A DNA stretch of 7,022 nucleotides from an uncultured Eubacterium sp. (GCA_902475415.1 CABRZK010000133.1:1-7022), one strand, 5' to 3'. Counted from the stretch's first letter, positions 1-5,750 are shown. Notes: generated by a model from the sequence alone, not told the origin. Numbers and translations are program-made.

Positions 1-1027
1 GGTGATCACGGACGCGTTCACATTCTCTGGTGGAAACAGTAATGCTTGCAAATGGCATAAACAGCCGGTAAGCACAGACTACCTGAAGAAGCTGGCGTTC
101 GTGGACATCCATCGGGTTAATACGGTCATTATTGATGATTGGGCGAAGCCGCGGGCAGGAGAATGCAATCTCTGCATGCGGATATTTGCGCTGCAGCAGA
201 TAGGCATGATAACCGGTGGCAAAGGCATCTTTACGAAAATCGTCAAGACCGAGCAGTGCGGCAAAGCCTACCCCACGCATACCGCCCATTAGAGCACGTT
301 CTTGTGCATTGATGCGGTACGGGAATATGCGTTTGTGACCGGCCAGATGCAGTGTTTCGTATTTGTCAGAGTTGTAAGTTTCCTGGAAAACGGTGACATA
401 ATCAGCACCGCAGGCATGCAGGTAAGCATATTGATCGGAATTGACCGGATAAATTTCCAGACCGATTACTTTAAAATATTTTTGTGCAATCTTACATGCT
501 TCTCCGATATACTCCACTGTGGACATAGTCGGGCTTTCACCGGTCAGGATCAGGATTTCCTGGAGACCGGTAGCAGCGATGGCTGCCATTTCTTTTTCTA
601 TTTCTTCTGGTGTCAGGCGGGCACGGTGAATCTTATTGTGACAGTTGAAACCGCAGTAAATGCAGTAGTTTTCACAATAGTTAGCAATATAGATAGGTGT
701 GAACATATAGACACTGTTGCCAAAATGCTTTTTTGTCTCAATCTGAGCTGCCTGTGCAATTTCCTCCAGAAATGGCAGTGCAGCAGGAGAGAGCAGTGCC
801 TGAAAATCCTTCGGGGTACGCTCAGAATGTGCCAGCGCACGTTTTACATCTTCTGCAGTATATTTTGTATAGTCATAAGATTCCATAGCATTGATGACCT
901 GATCCATGATATCAGAACCGATATTTTGCATATCCGGCAGATAGGTCATGTGGTCAATTCGGTTTTTTTTCTGATCTTCCAGAATTTCTTCACTTAAAAT
1001 ACTTTCATTGATATGTTTACTTTCCAT
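1..1027 (-). CDS. thiH: 2-iminoacetate synthase ThiH (tyrosine lyase), 3' end beyond window
   Basis: Radical-SAM enzyme that cleaves tyrosine to p-cresol and 2-iminoacetate (dehydroglycine), the glycine-derived part of the thiamine thiazole ring. I translated 342 codons from the ATG at 1027; there is no stop before the edge, and comparison with E. coli ThiH (377 aa) suggests roughly 65-70 residues are missing. The 4Fe-4S motif CENYCIYCGF has Cys118, Cys122 and Cys125. Further ThiH-like segments are ILTGESP (159-165), VFQETYNSDKY (213-223), GALLGLDDF-like (256-264), CPRLRP (291-296) and ITVSTRE (329-335). The CGF ending and the thi operon context favour ThiH over the related hydrogenase maturase HydG. 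The start is supported by AGGAGG at 1037-1042, which overlaps the thiG stop. About 35 N-terminal residues precede the part that aligns with E. coli ThiH. Last visible gene of the operon, 13 bases after thiG. Confidence 0.95.
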   Translation of the reverse strand, partial: MESKHINESILSEEILEDQKKNRIDHMTYLPDMQNIGSDIMDQVINAMESYDYTKYTAEDVKRALAHSERTPKDFQALLSPAALPFLEEIAQAAQIETKKHFGNSVYMFTPIYIANYCENYCIYCGFNCHNKIHRARLTPEEIEKEMAAIAATGLQEILILTGESPTMSTVEYIGEACKIAQKYFKVIGLEIYPVNSDQYAYLHACGADYVTVFQETYNSDKYETLHLAGHKRIFPYRINAQERALMGGMRGVGFAALLGLDDFRKDAFATGYHAYLLQRKYPHAEIAFSCPRLRPIINNDRINPMDVHERQLLQVVCAYRLFMPFASITVSTRECERVRDH

Positions 1028-1040
1028 GTCTGAATGCCTC

Positions 1041-1817
1041 CTAATCCTGTAAAAATCCAGTCAGTGGAGAAGATGCACTTGCACCCCGCTCGATAGTGCG
1101 TCCCAGACCGGACAGATAAGCACTTCGTCCGGCTTCGATTGCTTTTTTAAAGGCTTCTGCCATCAGCGGTACATTTCCGGCAGTAGCTACGGCTGTGTTT
1201 GCCATGACAGCTGCAGCACCCATTTCCATGGCATCGCAGGCTTGGGATGGACGACCGATACCTGCATCTACAATGATTGGGAGATCAATCTCGTCAATCA
1301 GGATTTGAATGAAATCTCTGGTAGAAAGCCCTTTGTTTGAACCAATCGGAGAACCAAGCGGCATGATACAGGAAGCACCTGCATCTGCAAGAGCTCTGGC
1401 AGCATTCAGATCCGGATACATGTAAGGCATAACGACGAAGCCTTCTTTTGCAAGTATTTCTGTTGCTTTTATGGTTTCGTAATTATCTGGAAACAGATAT
1501 TTAGAATCATGAACAACTTCAATTTTGACAAAATCACCGCAGCCAAGAGCTCTGGAAAGACGGGCGATGCGGACTGCCTCTTCTGCATTTCTGGCACCGG
1601 AAGTATTTGGCAGCAGTGTGACATTTTCCGGAATGTAATCCAGAATATTTGCCAGACCGCCTTCATTGGCACGGCGCAGAGCCAGAGTGATGATCTGTGC
1701 ACCTGCTTTTTCTACACAGGCTTTTACCAGTTCCAGCGAAAATTTTCCAGATCCGAGAATAAAACGGGATGTAAATTCATGTCCTCCCAGTATAAATTTG
1801 TCTTCAGTTGTATTCAT
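1041..1817 (-). CDS. thiG: Thiazole synthase ThiG
   Basis: Cytoplasmic TIM-barrel enzyme that condenses 1-deoxy-D-xylulose 5-phosphate, dehydroglycine (from ThiH) and the sulfur of ThiS thiocarboxylate into the thiazole phosphate carboxylate. 258 residues, the usual family length. Visible hallmarks: the N-terminal FTSRFILGSGKF (15-26), the Schiff-base lysine in DFVKIEV (Lys98), YMYPD (132-136), the phosphate-binding PLGSPIGSNKG (153-163), VDAGIGRPS (183-191) and the C-terminal SSPLTG (249-254). I chose the ATG at 1817. An upstream in-frame GTG at 1850 would add 11 residues and overlap thiF by 17 bases but has no ribosome site, while AAAGGA at 1829-1834 precedes 1817 at workable spacing. The thiF stop (1834-1836) touches that ribosome site, so translation of the two is probably coupled. 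Confidence 0.97.
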   Translation of the reverse strand: MNTTEDKFILGGHEFTSRFILGSGKFSLELVKACVEKAGAQIITLALRRANEGGLANILDYIPENVTLLPNTSGARNAEEAVRIARLSRALGCGDFVKIEVVHDSKYLFPDNYETIKATEILAKEGFVVMPYMYPDLNAARALADAGASCIMPLGSPIGSNKGLSTRDFIQILIDEIDLPIIVDAGIGRPSQACDAMEMGAAAVMANTAVATAGNVPLMAEAFKKAIEAGRSAYLSGLGRTIERGASASSPLTGFLQD

Positions 1818-1833
1818 TGTAATTACCATCCTT

Positions 1834-2481
1834 TCATATATCTTCTTCACCCAGGATCAGCCGGGTGATCATATTTGCTTCATGGGCAGCGCAGATGGCA
1901 ACTCTGGGAGCCATCAGACCGTTGCCGTAAGTCGGTTCCGATACGTCATCTCCGCACAGATAAAGATTTTTTATCGGGTGTTTGGTCAGAATTGTATTGC
2001 TGCTGCCAAAACCAGCCATTCCAGAGGCAGATACCAGCTTCTTTTCCGGGAATAATTGCAGAATTCCATTGACCAGCATGGCTTTTGCAAGCGGGTCGTC
2101 AAAGGCTTCACAAATAATAGAATCGTCTGTAAAAAGTTCCGTCAGGTTATCTTTTGTTACTCTGACACAGTCGGTTCGGATATCCAGATAAGGATTAATC
2201 TTTTTCAGAAGAGACTGCATGGCATCGGTTTTCTTCATGCCGAGATGTTCGATAAAATATTGCTGACGATTCAGATTTGAGATATCAACGACATCAAAAT
2301 CAATGAGATGGAGATGTCCGACCCCGATGCGAGCCAGCGCACAGGCAACATTGGAACCAAGGCCGCCAAGTCCGGCGATTGCCACAGAACCGGCAGAGAG
2401 CATTGCCTGTGTTTCCGCGGAGTGACGTTCCTCCAGGGCATTCATGATCTGTGCTTTCGTCAGTGTATGTGTTGTTTCCAT
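1834..2481 (-). CDS. thiF: ThiS adenylyltransferase ThiF (short clostridial type)
   Basis: E1-like enzyme that adenylates the C-terminal glycine of ThiS so that sulfur can be added. 215 residues. After an N-terminal helix there is the Rossmann ATP-binding loop GLGGLGS (37-43), then the acidic strand end LIDFDVVD (59-66), the arginine-bearing SNLNRQQY (68-75), and a lysine pair (83-84), all typical of ThiF/MoeB/UBA1 nucleotide sites. The GNGLMAPRVA segment (186-195) is characteristic of this short ThiF group. No CxxC pair for zinc is present, unlike E. coli ThiF; the cysteines seen are spread singly (114, 175 and 197). The ATG at 2481 is preceded by GGAGGAGG (2492-2499), which lies inside the last codons of thiS. 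Six bases separate it from the thiS stop. Confidence 0.94.
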   Translation of the reverse strand: METTHTLTKAQIMNALEERHSAETQAMLSAGSVAIAGLGGLGSNVACALARIGVGHLHLIDFDVVDISNLNRQQYFIEHLGMKKTDAMQSLLKKINPYLDIRTDCVRVTKDNLTELFTDDSIICEAFDDPLAKAMLVNGILQLFPEKKLVSASGMAGFGSSNTILTKHPIKNLYLCGDDVSEPTYGNGLMAPRVAICAAHEANMITRLILGEEDI

Positions 2482-2487
2482 GAATGA

Positions 2488-2688
2488 TCAGCCTCCTCCC
2501 ATAAAAGTAACAATTTCCATACAGTCACCATCTTTCAGACAGGTAGTGGAATATTGGTCTTTTGGTAATATTTCTTCGTTTAATTCCACCACAATGCGGT
2601 TTTCCCGATACTGGTTTGCTTCCAGATAGCTGCTGATCGTTGTTTCGGTGGTCAGAATGACTTTCTTTCCATTTGCAGTGATTGTCAT
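2488..2688 (-). CDS. thiS: Sulfur carrier protein ThiS
   Basis: Small ubiquitin-like protein that carries sulfur as a C-terminal thiocarboxylate to ThiG. 66 residues, the usual length, ending in FMGGG, so the terminal Gly-Gly needed for adenylation by ThiF is present. The sequence opens with a beta-strand MTITANGKKV and has the expected NRIVVELNEEILPK strand-turn-strand in the middle. I chose the ATG at 2688: AAAGGAG (2694-2700) is 5 bases upstream and the length then fits the family. A longer reading from 2778 would add 30 residues and run into the terminator hairpin. First gene of the operon, behind a TPP riboswitch leader of about 340 bases. Confidence 0.95.
   Translation of the reverse strand: MTITANGKKVILTTETTISSYLEANQYRENRIVVELNEEILPKDQYSTTCLKDGDCMEIVTFMGGG
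2492..2499 (-). promoter_or_regulatory. thiF ribosome-binding site embedded in the thiS Gly codons
   Basis: The last three sense codons of thiS (GGA GGA GGC) form an extended Shine-Dalgarno stretch 10 bases before the thiF ATG. The same bases encode the essential C-terminal glycines and load ribosomes onto thiF. Confidence 0.8.
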
Positions 2689-2720
2689 AGATGCTCCTTT
2701 CCAAGTTTGAGAAGTGTGAA

Positions 2721-2744
2721 ATGCATGTTCACTGTGAACAGCAT
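2721..2744. repeat. Dyad TGTTCAC-T-GTGAACA with flanking ATGC/GCAT
   Basis: A perfect 7-1-7 inverted repeat (2726-2740), extended by ATGC/GCAT with one bulged base. It lies between the second leader hairpin and the thiS ribosome site. A further copy of TGTTCACT occurs at 2812-2819, on the other side of that hairpin. It could be a protein operator or an RNA hairpin; the sequence does not decide. Confidence 0.5.
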
Positions 2745-2750
2745 ATTGCC

Positions 2751-2807
2751 AAAAAAAGAGTTCATGAAAGAAATACACCCGTGGTGGTGCACCCCTTCAT
2801 GAACTCT
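2751..2807 (-). terminator. Second intrinsic terminator-like hairpin in the thiS leader
   Basis: Read on the minus strand, a perfect 12-base-pair stem AGAGTTCATGAA / TTCATGAACTCT (2796-2807 with 2757-2768) encloses a 27-base loop, itself able to form a small CACC/GGTG hairpin, and is followed at once by seven T (2751-2757). It sits about 60 bases before thiS and downstream of the riboswitch terminator. The plus strand has no T run after the stem, so it points into the thi operon. Confidence 0.8.
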
Positions 2808-2883
2808 TGTGTGTTCACTCTCAACTTTACTTTGTTTAGTTTTGTCCCTTAATTTGGAAAAATTAGAAAGTGTGTTATCACGC

Positions 2884-2913
2884 AAAAAAAGAGACACGTG
2901 GCAATGTATCTCT
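2884..2913 (-). terminator. Riboswitch expression-platform terminator
   Basis: On the minus strand AGAGATAC (2906-2913) pairs with GTGTCTCT (2890-2897), 8 pairs including one G-U, loop of 8, followed by a T run down to 2884. It lies 17 bases after the TPP aptamer. Its 5' arm overlaps ATACATT (2903-2909), which can instead pair with AATGTAT at the 3' end of the aptamer (2931-2937), giving a competing antiterminator. Confidence 0.87.
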
Positions 2914-2930
2914 CAAATCGTTCATTCCTT

Positions 2931-3020
2931 ATACATTCCTACGTTGGCATTATCCAAATCAGGTTCGTGGGTCGAAGTTCTGAACTTCCTCTCAGCCTAG
3001 TACATAAGCTCCCCGTATGT
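2931..3020 (-). promoter_or_regulatory. TPP riboswitch (THI element)
   Basis: On the minus strand the conserved THI-box blocks appear in order: CGGGGAGC (3008-3015), GGCTGAGAGG (2988-2997), GACCC, ACCTGAT, TGGATAATGCCA, and CGTAGGAA (2935-2942). The usual CTGG/CCAG arm is TTGG/CCAA here, a compensated change that keeps the helix. P1 is ATAC (3015-3018) with GTAT (2931-2934). Bound TPP should stabilise P1, free the downstream terminator and switch off thiSFGH. Transcription probably starts near 3027, only a few bases before the aptamer. Confidence 0.97.
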
Positions 3021-3033
3021 GATTACAAGGCTG

Positions 3034-3062
3034 AGTATAAAAATAAATGGCAAAAATGTCAA
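3034..3062 (-). promoter_or_regulatory. Sigma-A promoter of the thi operon
   Basis: On the minus strand: -35 TTGACA (3057-3062), a 17-base spacer, and -10 TATACT (3034-3039). Runs of A and T directly upstream (about 3065-3090) resemble an UP element. Spacing to the riboswitch is right for a start near 3027. Confidence 0.87.
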
Positions 3063-3154
3063 TAGCTTTTTAAAAAAAATTAAAAAACAACAGAAATGTT
3101 TGAATAATCAGATAATTCATGCTTTTTGATAAAAAAGACACATTAGAAAAAGTA

Positions 3155-3183
3155 TTGACATGATTTAGGAAATATTGTATAGT
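3155..3183 (+). promoter_or_regulatory. Sigma-A promoter of the tRNA-Thr gene
   Basis: TTGACA (3155-3160), a 17-base spacer, TATAGT (3178-3183); start expected near 3190. It diverges from the thi promoter; the 92 bases between the two -35 boxes are very AT-rich, with no gene and no other clear signal. Confidence 0.87.
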
Positions 3184-3208
3184 GTACAAGTCAGCGATTG
3201 CTGAACAG

Positions 3209-3281
3209 GCTGCCGTGGCACAGTAGGTAGCGCACCTCATTGGTAGTGAGGAGGTCACGGGTTCGATTCCCGTCGGTAGCT
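3209..3281 (+). tRNA. tRNA-Thr, anticodon GGT
   Basis: All four arms fold: acceptor GCTGCCG / CGGTAGC (3209-3215 with 3274-3280, one G-U), D arm GCAC..GCGC (3218-3233), anticodon arm CCTCA/TGAGG with loop TTGGTAG (3235-3251; anticodon GGT at 3242-3244), variable loop AGGTC, T arm ACGGG-TTCGATT-CCCGT (3257-3273) and discriminator T3281. G1-C72, C2-G71 and G35-U36 match known threonine identity elements. CCA is not encoded. Oddities: an A-C mismatch in the D stem (positions 12-23) and G at position 38. The 5' leader can form TCAGC-GATT-GCTGA (3191-3204). Confidence 0.95.
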
Positions 3282-3285
3282 TTGA

Positions 3286-3322
3286 GCCGGAAACTGGAGT
3301 TCATCAGTTTCCGGCATTTTTT
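3286..3322 (+). terminator. Intrinsic terminator of tRNA-Thr
   Basis: A perfect 11-base-pair stem GCCGGAAACTG / CAGTTTCCGGC (3286-3296 with 3305-3315), loop of 8, then A and six T (3317-3322). It begins 4 bases after the tRNA. Confidence 0.92.
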
Positions 3323-3553
3323 ATCTCAGTCGAGAAGACTCCCACTTCTGCAAGTGGTGAGTAATAACAAGCCTTTCTCAGTGGGAGTACAATCTCCGAC
3401 TGAGATAAACGCTCCGCGAGGGCGCACATTGTCTGGGAGACAATGGTTTTGCGCCGACCGAAACGAAGTGTAGATGTGCAGTGATTCTGAGAAGAATATG
3501 TCAGCTTTCGCTGACCAGAATCACGCACCAAGTCTCACGTGCGTTCGACTTGA
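3323..3553 (+). ncRNA. Candidate structured RNA or long leader upstream of topB, class unknown
   Basis: No credible protein is encoded, but long exact inverted repeats fill the region. Stem A: 3323-3332 with 3397-3406 (10 pairs). Stem B: 3338-3346 with 3380-3388 (9 pairs). Stem E: 3421-3426 with 3450-3455, enclosing F: 3427-3434 with 3438-3445. Stem G: 3476-3479 plus 3481-3489 with 3516-3528 (13 pairs, one bulged A), enclosing H: GTCAGC/GCTGAC (3500-3505 with 3510-3515). Competing pairings: D, 3376-3387 with 3394-3405 (11 pairs, one G-G); C, 3342-3347 with 3352-3357; and a closing helix 3326-3333 with 3545-3553. No T run follows, so I cannot place a 3' end, and no clear promoter is seen; it may be the 5' leader of topB or be processed from a longer transcript. 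Strand is inferred from topB and from wobble pairs. It does not match T-box, TPP, cobalamin, RNase P or tmRNA signatures I know. The raiA motif of Firmicutes is similar in size and would be the first class to test, but I cannot confirm it. Confidence 0.65.
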
Positions 3554-3585
3554 ATCGTAAAAACAAGCGTTAATAAGGAGTTTGA

Positions 3586-5604
3586 ATGGGAAAATCTTTA
3601 TACATAGCAGAAAAACCAAGTGTGGCCCGTGAATTTGCCAGGGCACTGAAGGAAGATATGCGTACCTTCGATGGCTATCAGGAATCAGAAAATGCAGTCA
3701 TTACCTGGTGTGTAGGACATCTGGTAACTATGAGTTATCCGGAAGCCTATGATATGAAATTCAAAAAATGGAGTCTGTCGACCTTACCGTTTATTCCGGA
3801 AACATTTAAATATGAAGTGATTCCGGGGGTGAGTAAGCAGTTTAAAATTGTATCGAACTTGTTGAACCGTTCGGATGTAGATACAATTTACGTCTGTACT
3901 GACTCCGGACGGGAAGGAGAATACATTTACCGTCTGGTGGAACAGATGGCAGGAGTGAAAGGCAAAGACCGCCGTCGAGTATGGATTGATTCTCAGACGG
4001 AAGAAGAAATTTTACGCGGGATCCATGAAGCAAAAGATTTGTCAGAATATGATAATTTATCGGAATCTGCATATCTGCGAGCCAAAGAAGATTATCTGAT
4101 GGGAATCAATTTTTCAAGATTGCTGACATTAAAATATGGCAATACATTGGCTGGTTTTCTAAATCAGAAATATACGGTCATTTCCGTCGGACGTGTTATG
4201 ACCTGTGTGCTCGGCATGGTAGTGCGACGTGAACGGGAAATCCGTGAGTTTGTAAAAACGCCGTTTTATCGTGTATTAAACAGTATGGAATTTGAAGGCC
4301 TGACCATTGAAGGCGAATGGCGCGCAGTTCCCGGATCAAAATATTTTGGTACACCGAAACTTTATAAGGAAAACGGTTTTCGGGAAAAGAAAGATGCACA
4401 GGAATTGATCAACTGGATGAAAAGCCTGGAACCACAGGAAGCAGCAGTCATGTCAGTGGAGCGCAAACAGGAAAAGAAAAATCCACCTTTACTGTACAAT
4501 CTGGCAGAACTTCAGAATGATTGTTCAAAACTGTTTAAGATCAGTCCGGATGAGACTTTACGTGTAGTACAGGAACTGTATGAGAAAAAAATGGTGACCT
4601 ATCCGCGTACCGATGCCCGTGTACTTTCCAGTGCTGTGGCAAAGGAGATTTCAAAGAATATTTCCGGATTAAAAGGAATCAATATGGTGCGTCCGTTTGC
4701 AGAAGAAATTCTTGAGAAAGAAAGCTACAAACAGATTGCGAAGACACGTTATGTCAACGATAAAATGATCACAGACCATTATGCAATTATTCCGACAGGT
4801 CAGGGACTTGGAGCTATGCGAGGTTTAAATCCGGTTTCACTGAAAGTATATGAGACGATTGTACGTCGTTTTCTGGCTATTTTTTACGAACCGGCCATTT
4901 ATAAAAAAGTGAGTCTGACAATGGGGATGGAGACAGAACGTTTTTTTGCTTCCTTTAAGGTTTTAGCAGATCCTGGGTATCTGAAGGTAATGGAATATTC
5001 CTTCCGGAAGAAAAAGACAGAAGATACAACCAGTCAAAATGATGCAGATTCCAATGAAAAGAGCGGCGATGCACATTTACTGGAACAGATCGCAAAAATC
5101 AAAAAAGGTATGACACTTCCGGTAAAGAGTTATGCCATCAAGGAGGGAGAGACTTCTCCGCCAAAACGTTACAATTCCGGTTCCATGATCCTTGCAATGG
5201 AAAATGCAGGACAGCTGATTGAAGATGAGGAGTTGCGCGCTCAGATTAAAGGTTCCGGTATCGGCACAAGTGCGACCCGTGCGGAGATTTTGAAGAAATT
5301 GGTGAACAACAAATACCTCAGTCTGAATAAAAAGACACAGATCATTACACCGACCTTACAGGGAGAGCTGATTTATGATACCGTATCGGCATCTATCAAG
5401 TCATTGCTGAATCCCGAACTGACGGCAAGCTGGGAAAAAGGCCTGAATTATGTGGCGGAAGGTACGATCACCCCAGAGGAATATATGACAAAACTGACAC
5501 ACTTTATTCAGAGCCGTACAAGTGGTGTACTGGGACTTCGGAACCAGTATATCATAAAGGATTCCTTTGAACGGGTGGCGCCATTCTATAAAAAATCGCG
5601 CTAA
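3586..5604 (+). CDS. topB: DNA topoisomerase III (type IA), TopB
   Basis: Cuts and passes single DNA strands to relax negative supercoils and to unlink replication and recombination intermediates. 672 residues, complete. The TOPRIM domain opens with LYIAEKPSVA (Glu9) and has the acidic motif CTDSGREGEY (104-113; Asp106, Glu110, Glu112). VGRVMT (201-206) marks the next domain. The catalytic tyrosine is Tyr339 in MVTYPRTDARVLS, followed by DHYAIIPT (397-404) and GIGTSATRAEI (558-568), both typical of the family. A charged, low-complexity insert lies at about 474-497. No C-terminal cysteine zinc fingers are present, as is usual for TopB. AAGGAG (3575-3580) is 5 bases before the ATG. No relaxase, coupling protein or other conjugation gene is adjacent, so nothing here shows a mobile-element origin, although similar enzymes do occur on integrative elements. 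No clear promoter of its own was found. Confidence 0.95.
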   Translation: MGKSLYIAEKPSVAREFARALKEDMRTFDGYQESENAVITWCVGHLVTMSYPEAYDMKFKKWSLSTLPFIPETFKYEVIPGVSKQFKIVSNLLNRSDVDTIYVCTDSGREGEYIYRLVEQMAGVKGKDRRRVWIDSQTEEEILRGIHEAKDLSEYDNLSESAYLRAKEDYLMGINFSRLLTLKYGNTLAGFLNQKYTVISVGRVMTCVLGMVVRREREIREFVKTPFYRVLNSMEFEGLTIEGEWRAVPGSKYFGTPKLYKENGFREKKDAQELINWMKSLEPQEAAVMSVERKQEKKNPPLLYNLAELQNDCSKLFKISPDETLRVVQELYEKKMVTYPRTDARVLSSAVAKEISKNISGLKGINMVRPFAEEILEKESYKQIAKTRYVNDKMITDHYAIIPTGQGLGAMRGLNPVSLKVYETIVRRFLAIFYEPAIYKKVSLTMGMETERFFASFKVLADPGYLKVMEYSFRKKKTEDTTSQNDADSNEKSGDAHLLEQIAKIKKGMTLPVKSYAIKEGETSPPKRYNSGSMILAMENAGQLIEDEELRAQIKGSGIGTSATRAEILKKLVNNKYLSLNKKTQIITPTLQGELIYDTVSASIKSLLNPELTASWEKGLNYVAEGTITPEEYMTKLTHFIQSRTSGVLGLRNQYIIKDSFERVAPFYKKSR

Positions 5605-5613
5605 GAATGCTTT

Positions 5614-5709
5614 ATGAGTAAAAAGATCATTACAGGTGTAGGTGTCGATTATCCACAACTGATATATGCTCAACTTGGATTTATAATAAAGGCAAAGATC
5701 GATTCATAA
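5614..5709 (+). other. Short 31-codon open frame after topB, doubtful
   Basis: ATG at 5614 to TAA at 5707-5709, starting MSKKIITGVGVDYPQ and ending in KAKIDS. There is no Shine-Dalgarno sequence and I recognise no family. It may be a chance frame, a small protein or the remnant of a lost gene. The rest of 5605-5769 is AT-rich, with no terminator I can recognise for topB. Confidence 0.2.
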
Positions 5710-5736
5710 AAAAATATGCAACATATGCATTAAAAA

Positions 5737-5750
5737 TGAATAAATATACA
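5737..5750. promoter_or_regulatory. Possible ARG-box-like operator
   Basis: TGAATAAATATACA matches an idealised ArgR/AhrC half-site pair (TGAATAATTATTCA) at 12 of 14 positions. It is centred about 61 bases before the predicted start at roughly 5805, a position from which activators often work. The surroundings are very AT-rich, so chance is a serious alternative. Two direct copies of ATATGCA (5714-5720, 5723-5729) lie just upstream. Confidence 0.2.

Noticed and set aside
2..997. Plus-strand frames of 96 and 231 codons
   Set aside because: They are antisense to the clearly identified thiH frame and have no family features.
1..1027. HydG (hydrogenase maturase) in place of ThiH
   Set aside because: Its position directly after thiG in a TPP-controlled operon and the CGF after the cluster cysteines favour ThiH.
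2685..2897. 70-codon minus-strand frame across the thi leader, ending at the thiS start
   Set aside because: It begins with GTG inside the riboswitch terminator, has no ribosome site, runs through both hairpins and has no recognisable features; probably chance.
2809..3000. 63-codon plus-strand frame over the riboswitch
   Set aside because: It is antisense to the TPP aptamer, whose conserved blocks explain the sequence.
3240..3531. Frames of 77 (+) and 75 (-) codons over the tRNA and structured region
   Set aside because: They start or end within the tRNA or inverted repeats; composition follows the RNA helices, not a protein.
3323..3553. CRISPR array, or transposon ends
   Set aside because: The repeats are inverted and each occurs once or twice; there is no regular repeat-spacer pattern, transposase or target-site duplication.
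3323..3553. T-box leader, suggested by the nearby tRNA
   Set aside because: No T-box sequence (such as TGGTACCGCG) or specifier loop is visible, and topB is not an aminoacylation or amino acid gene.
3586..5604. topB as evidence of an integrative conjugative element, with the tRNA as attachment site
   Set aside because: No relaxase, integrase or coupling gene and no repeat of the tRNA 3' end are seen in the window.
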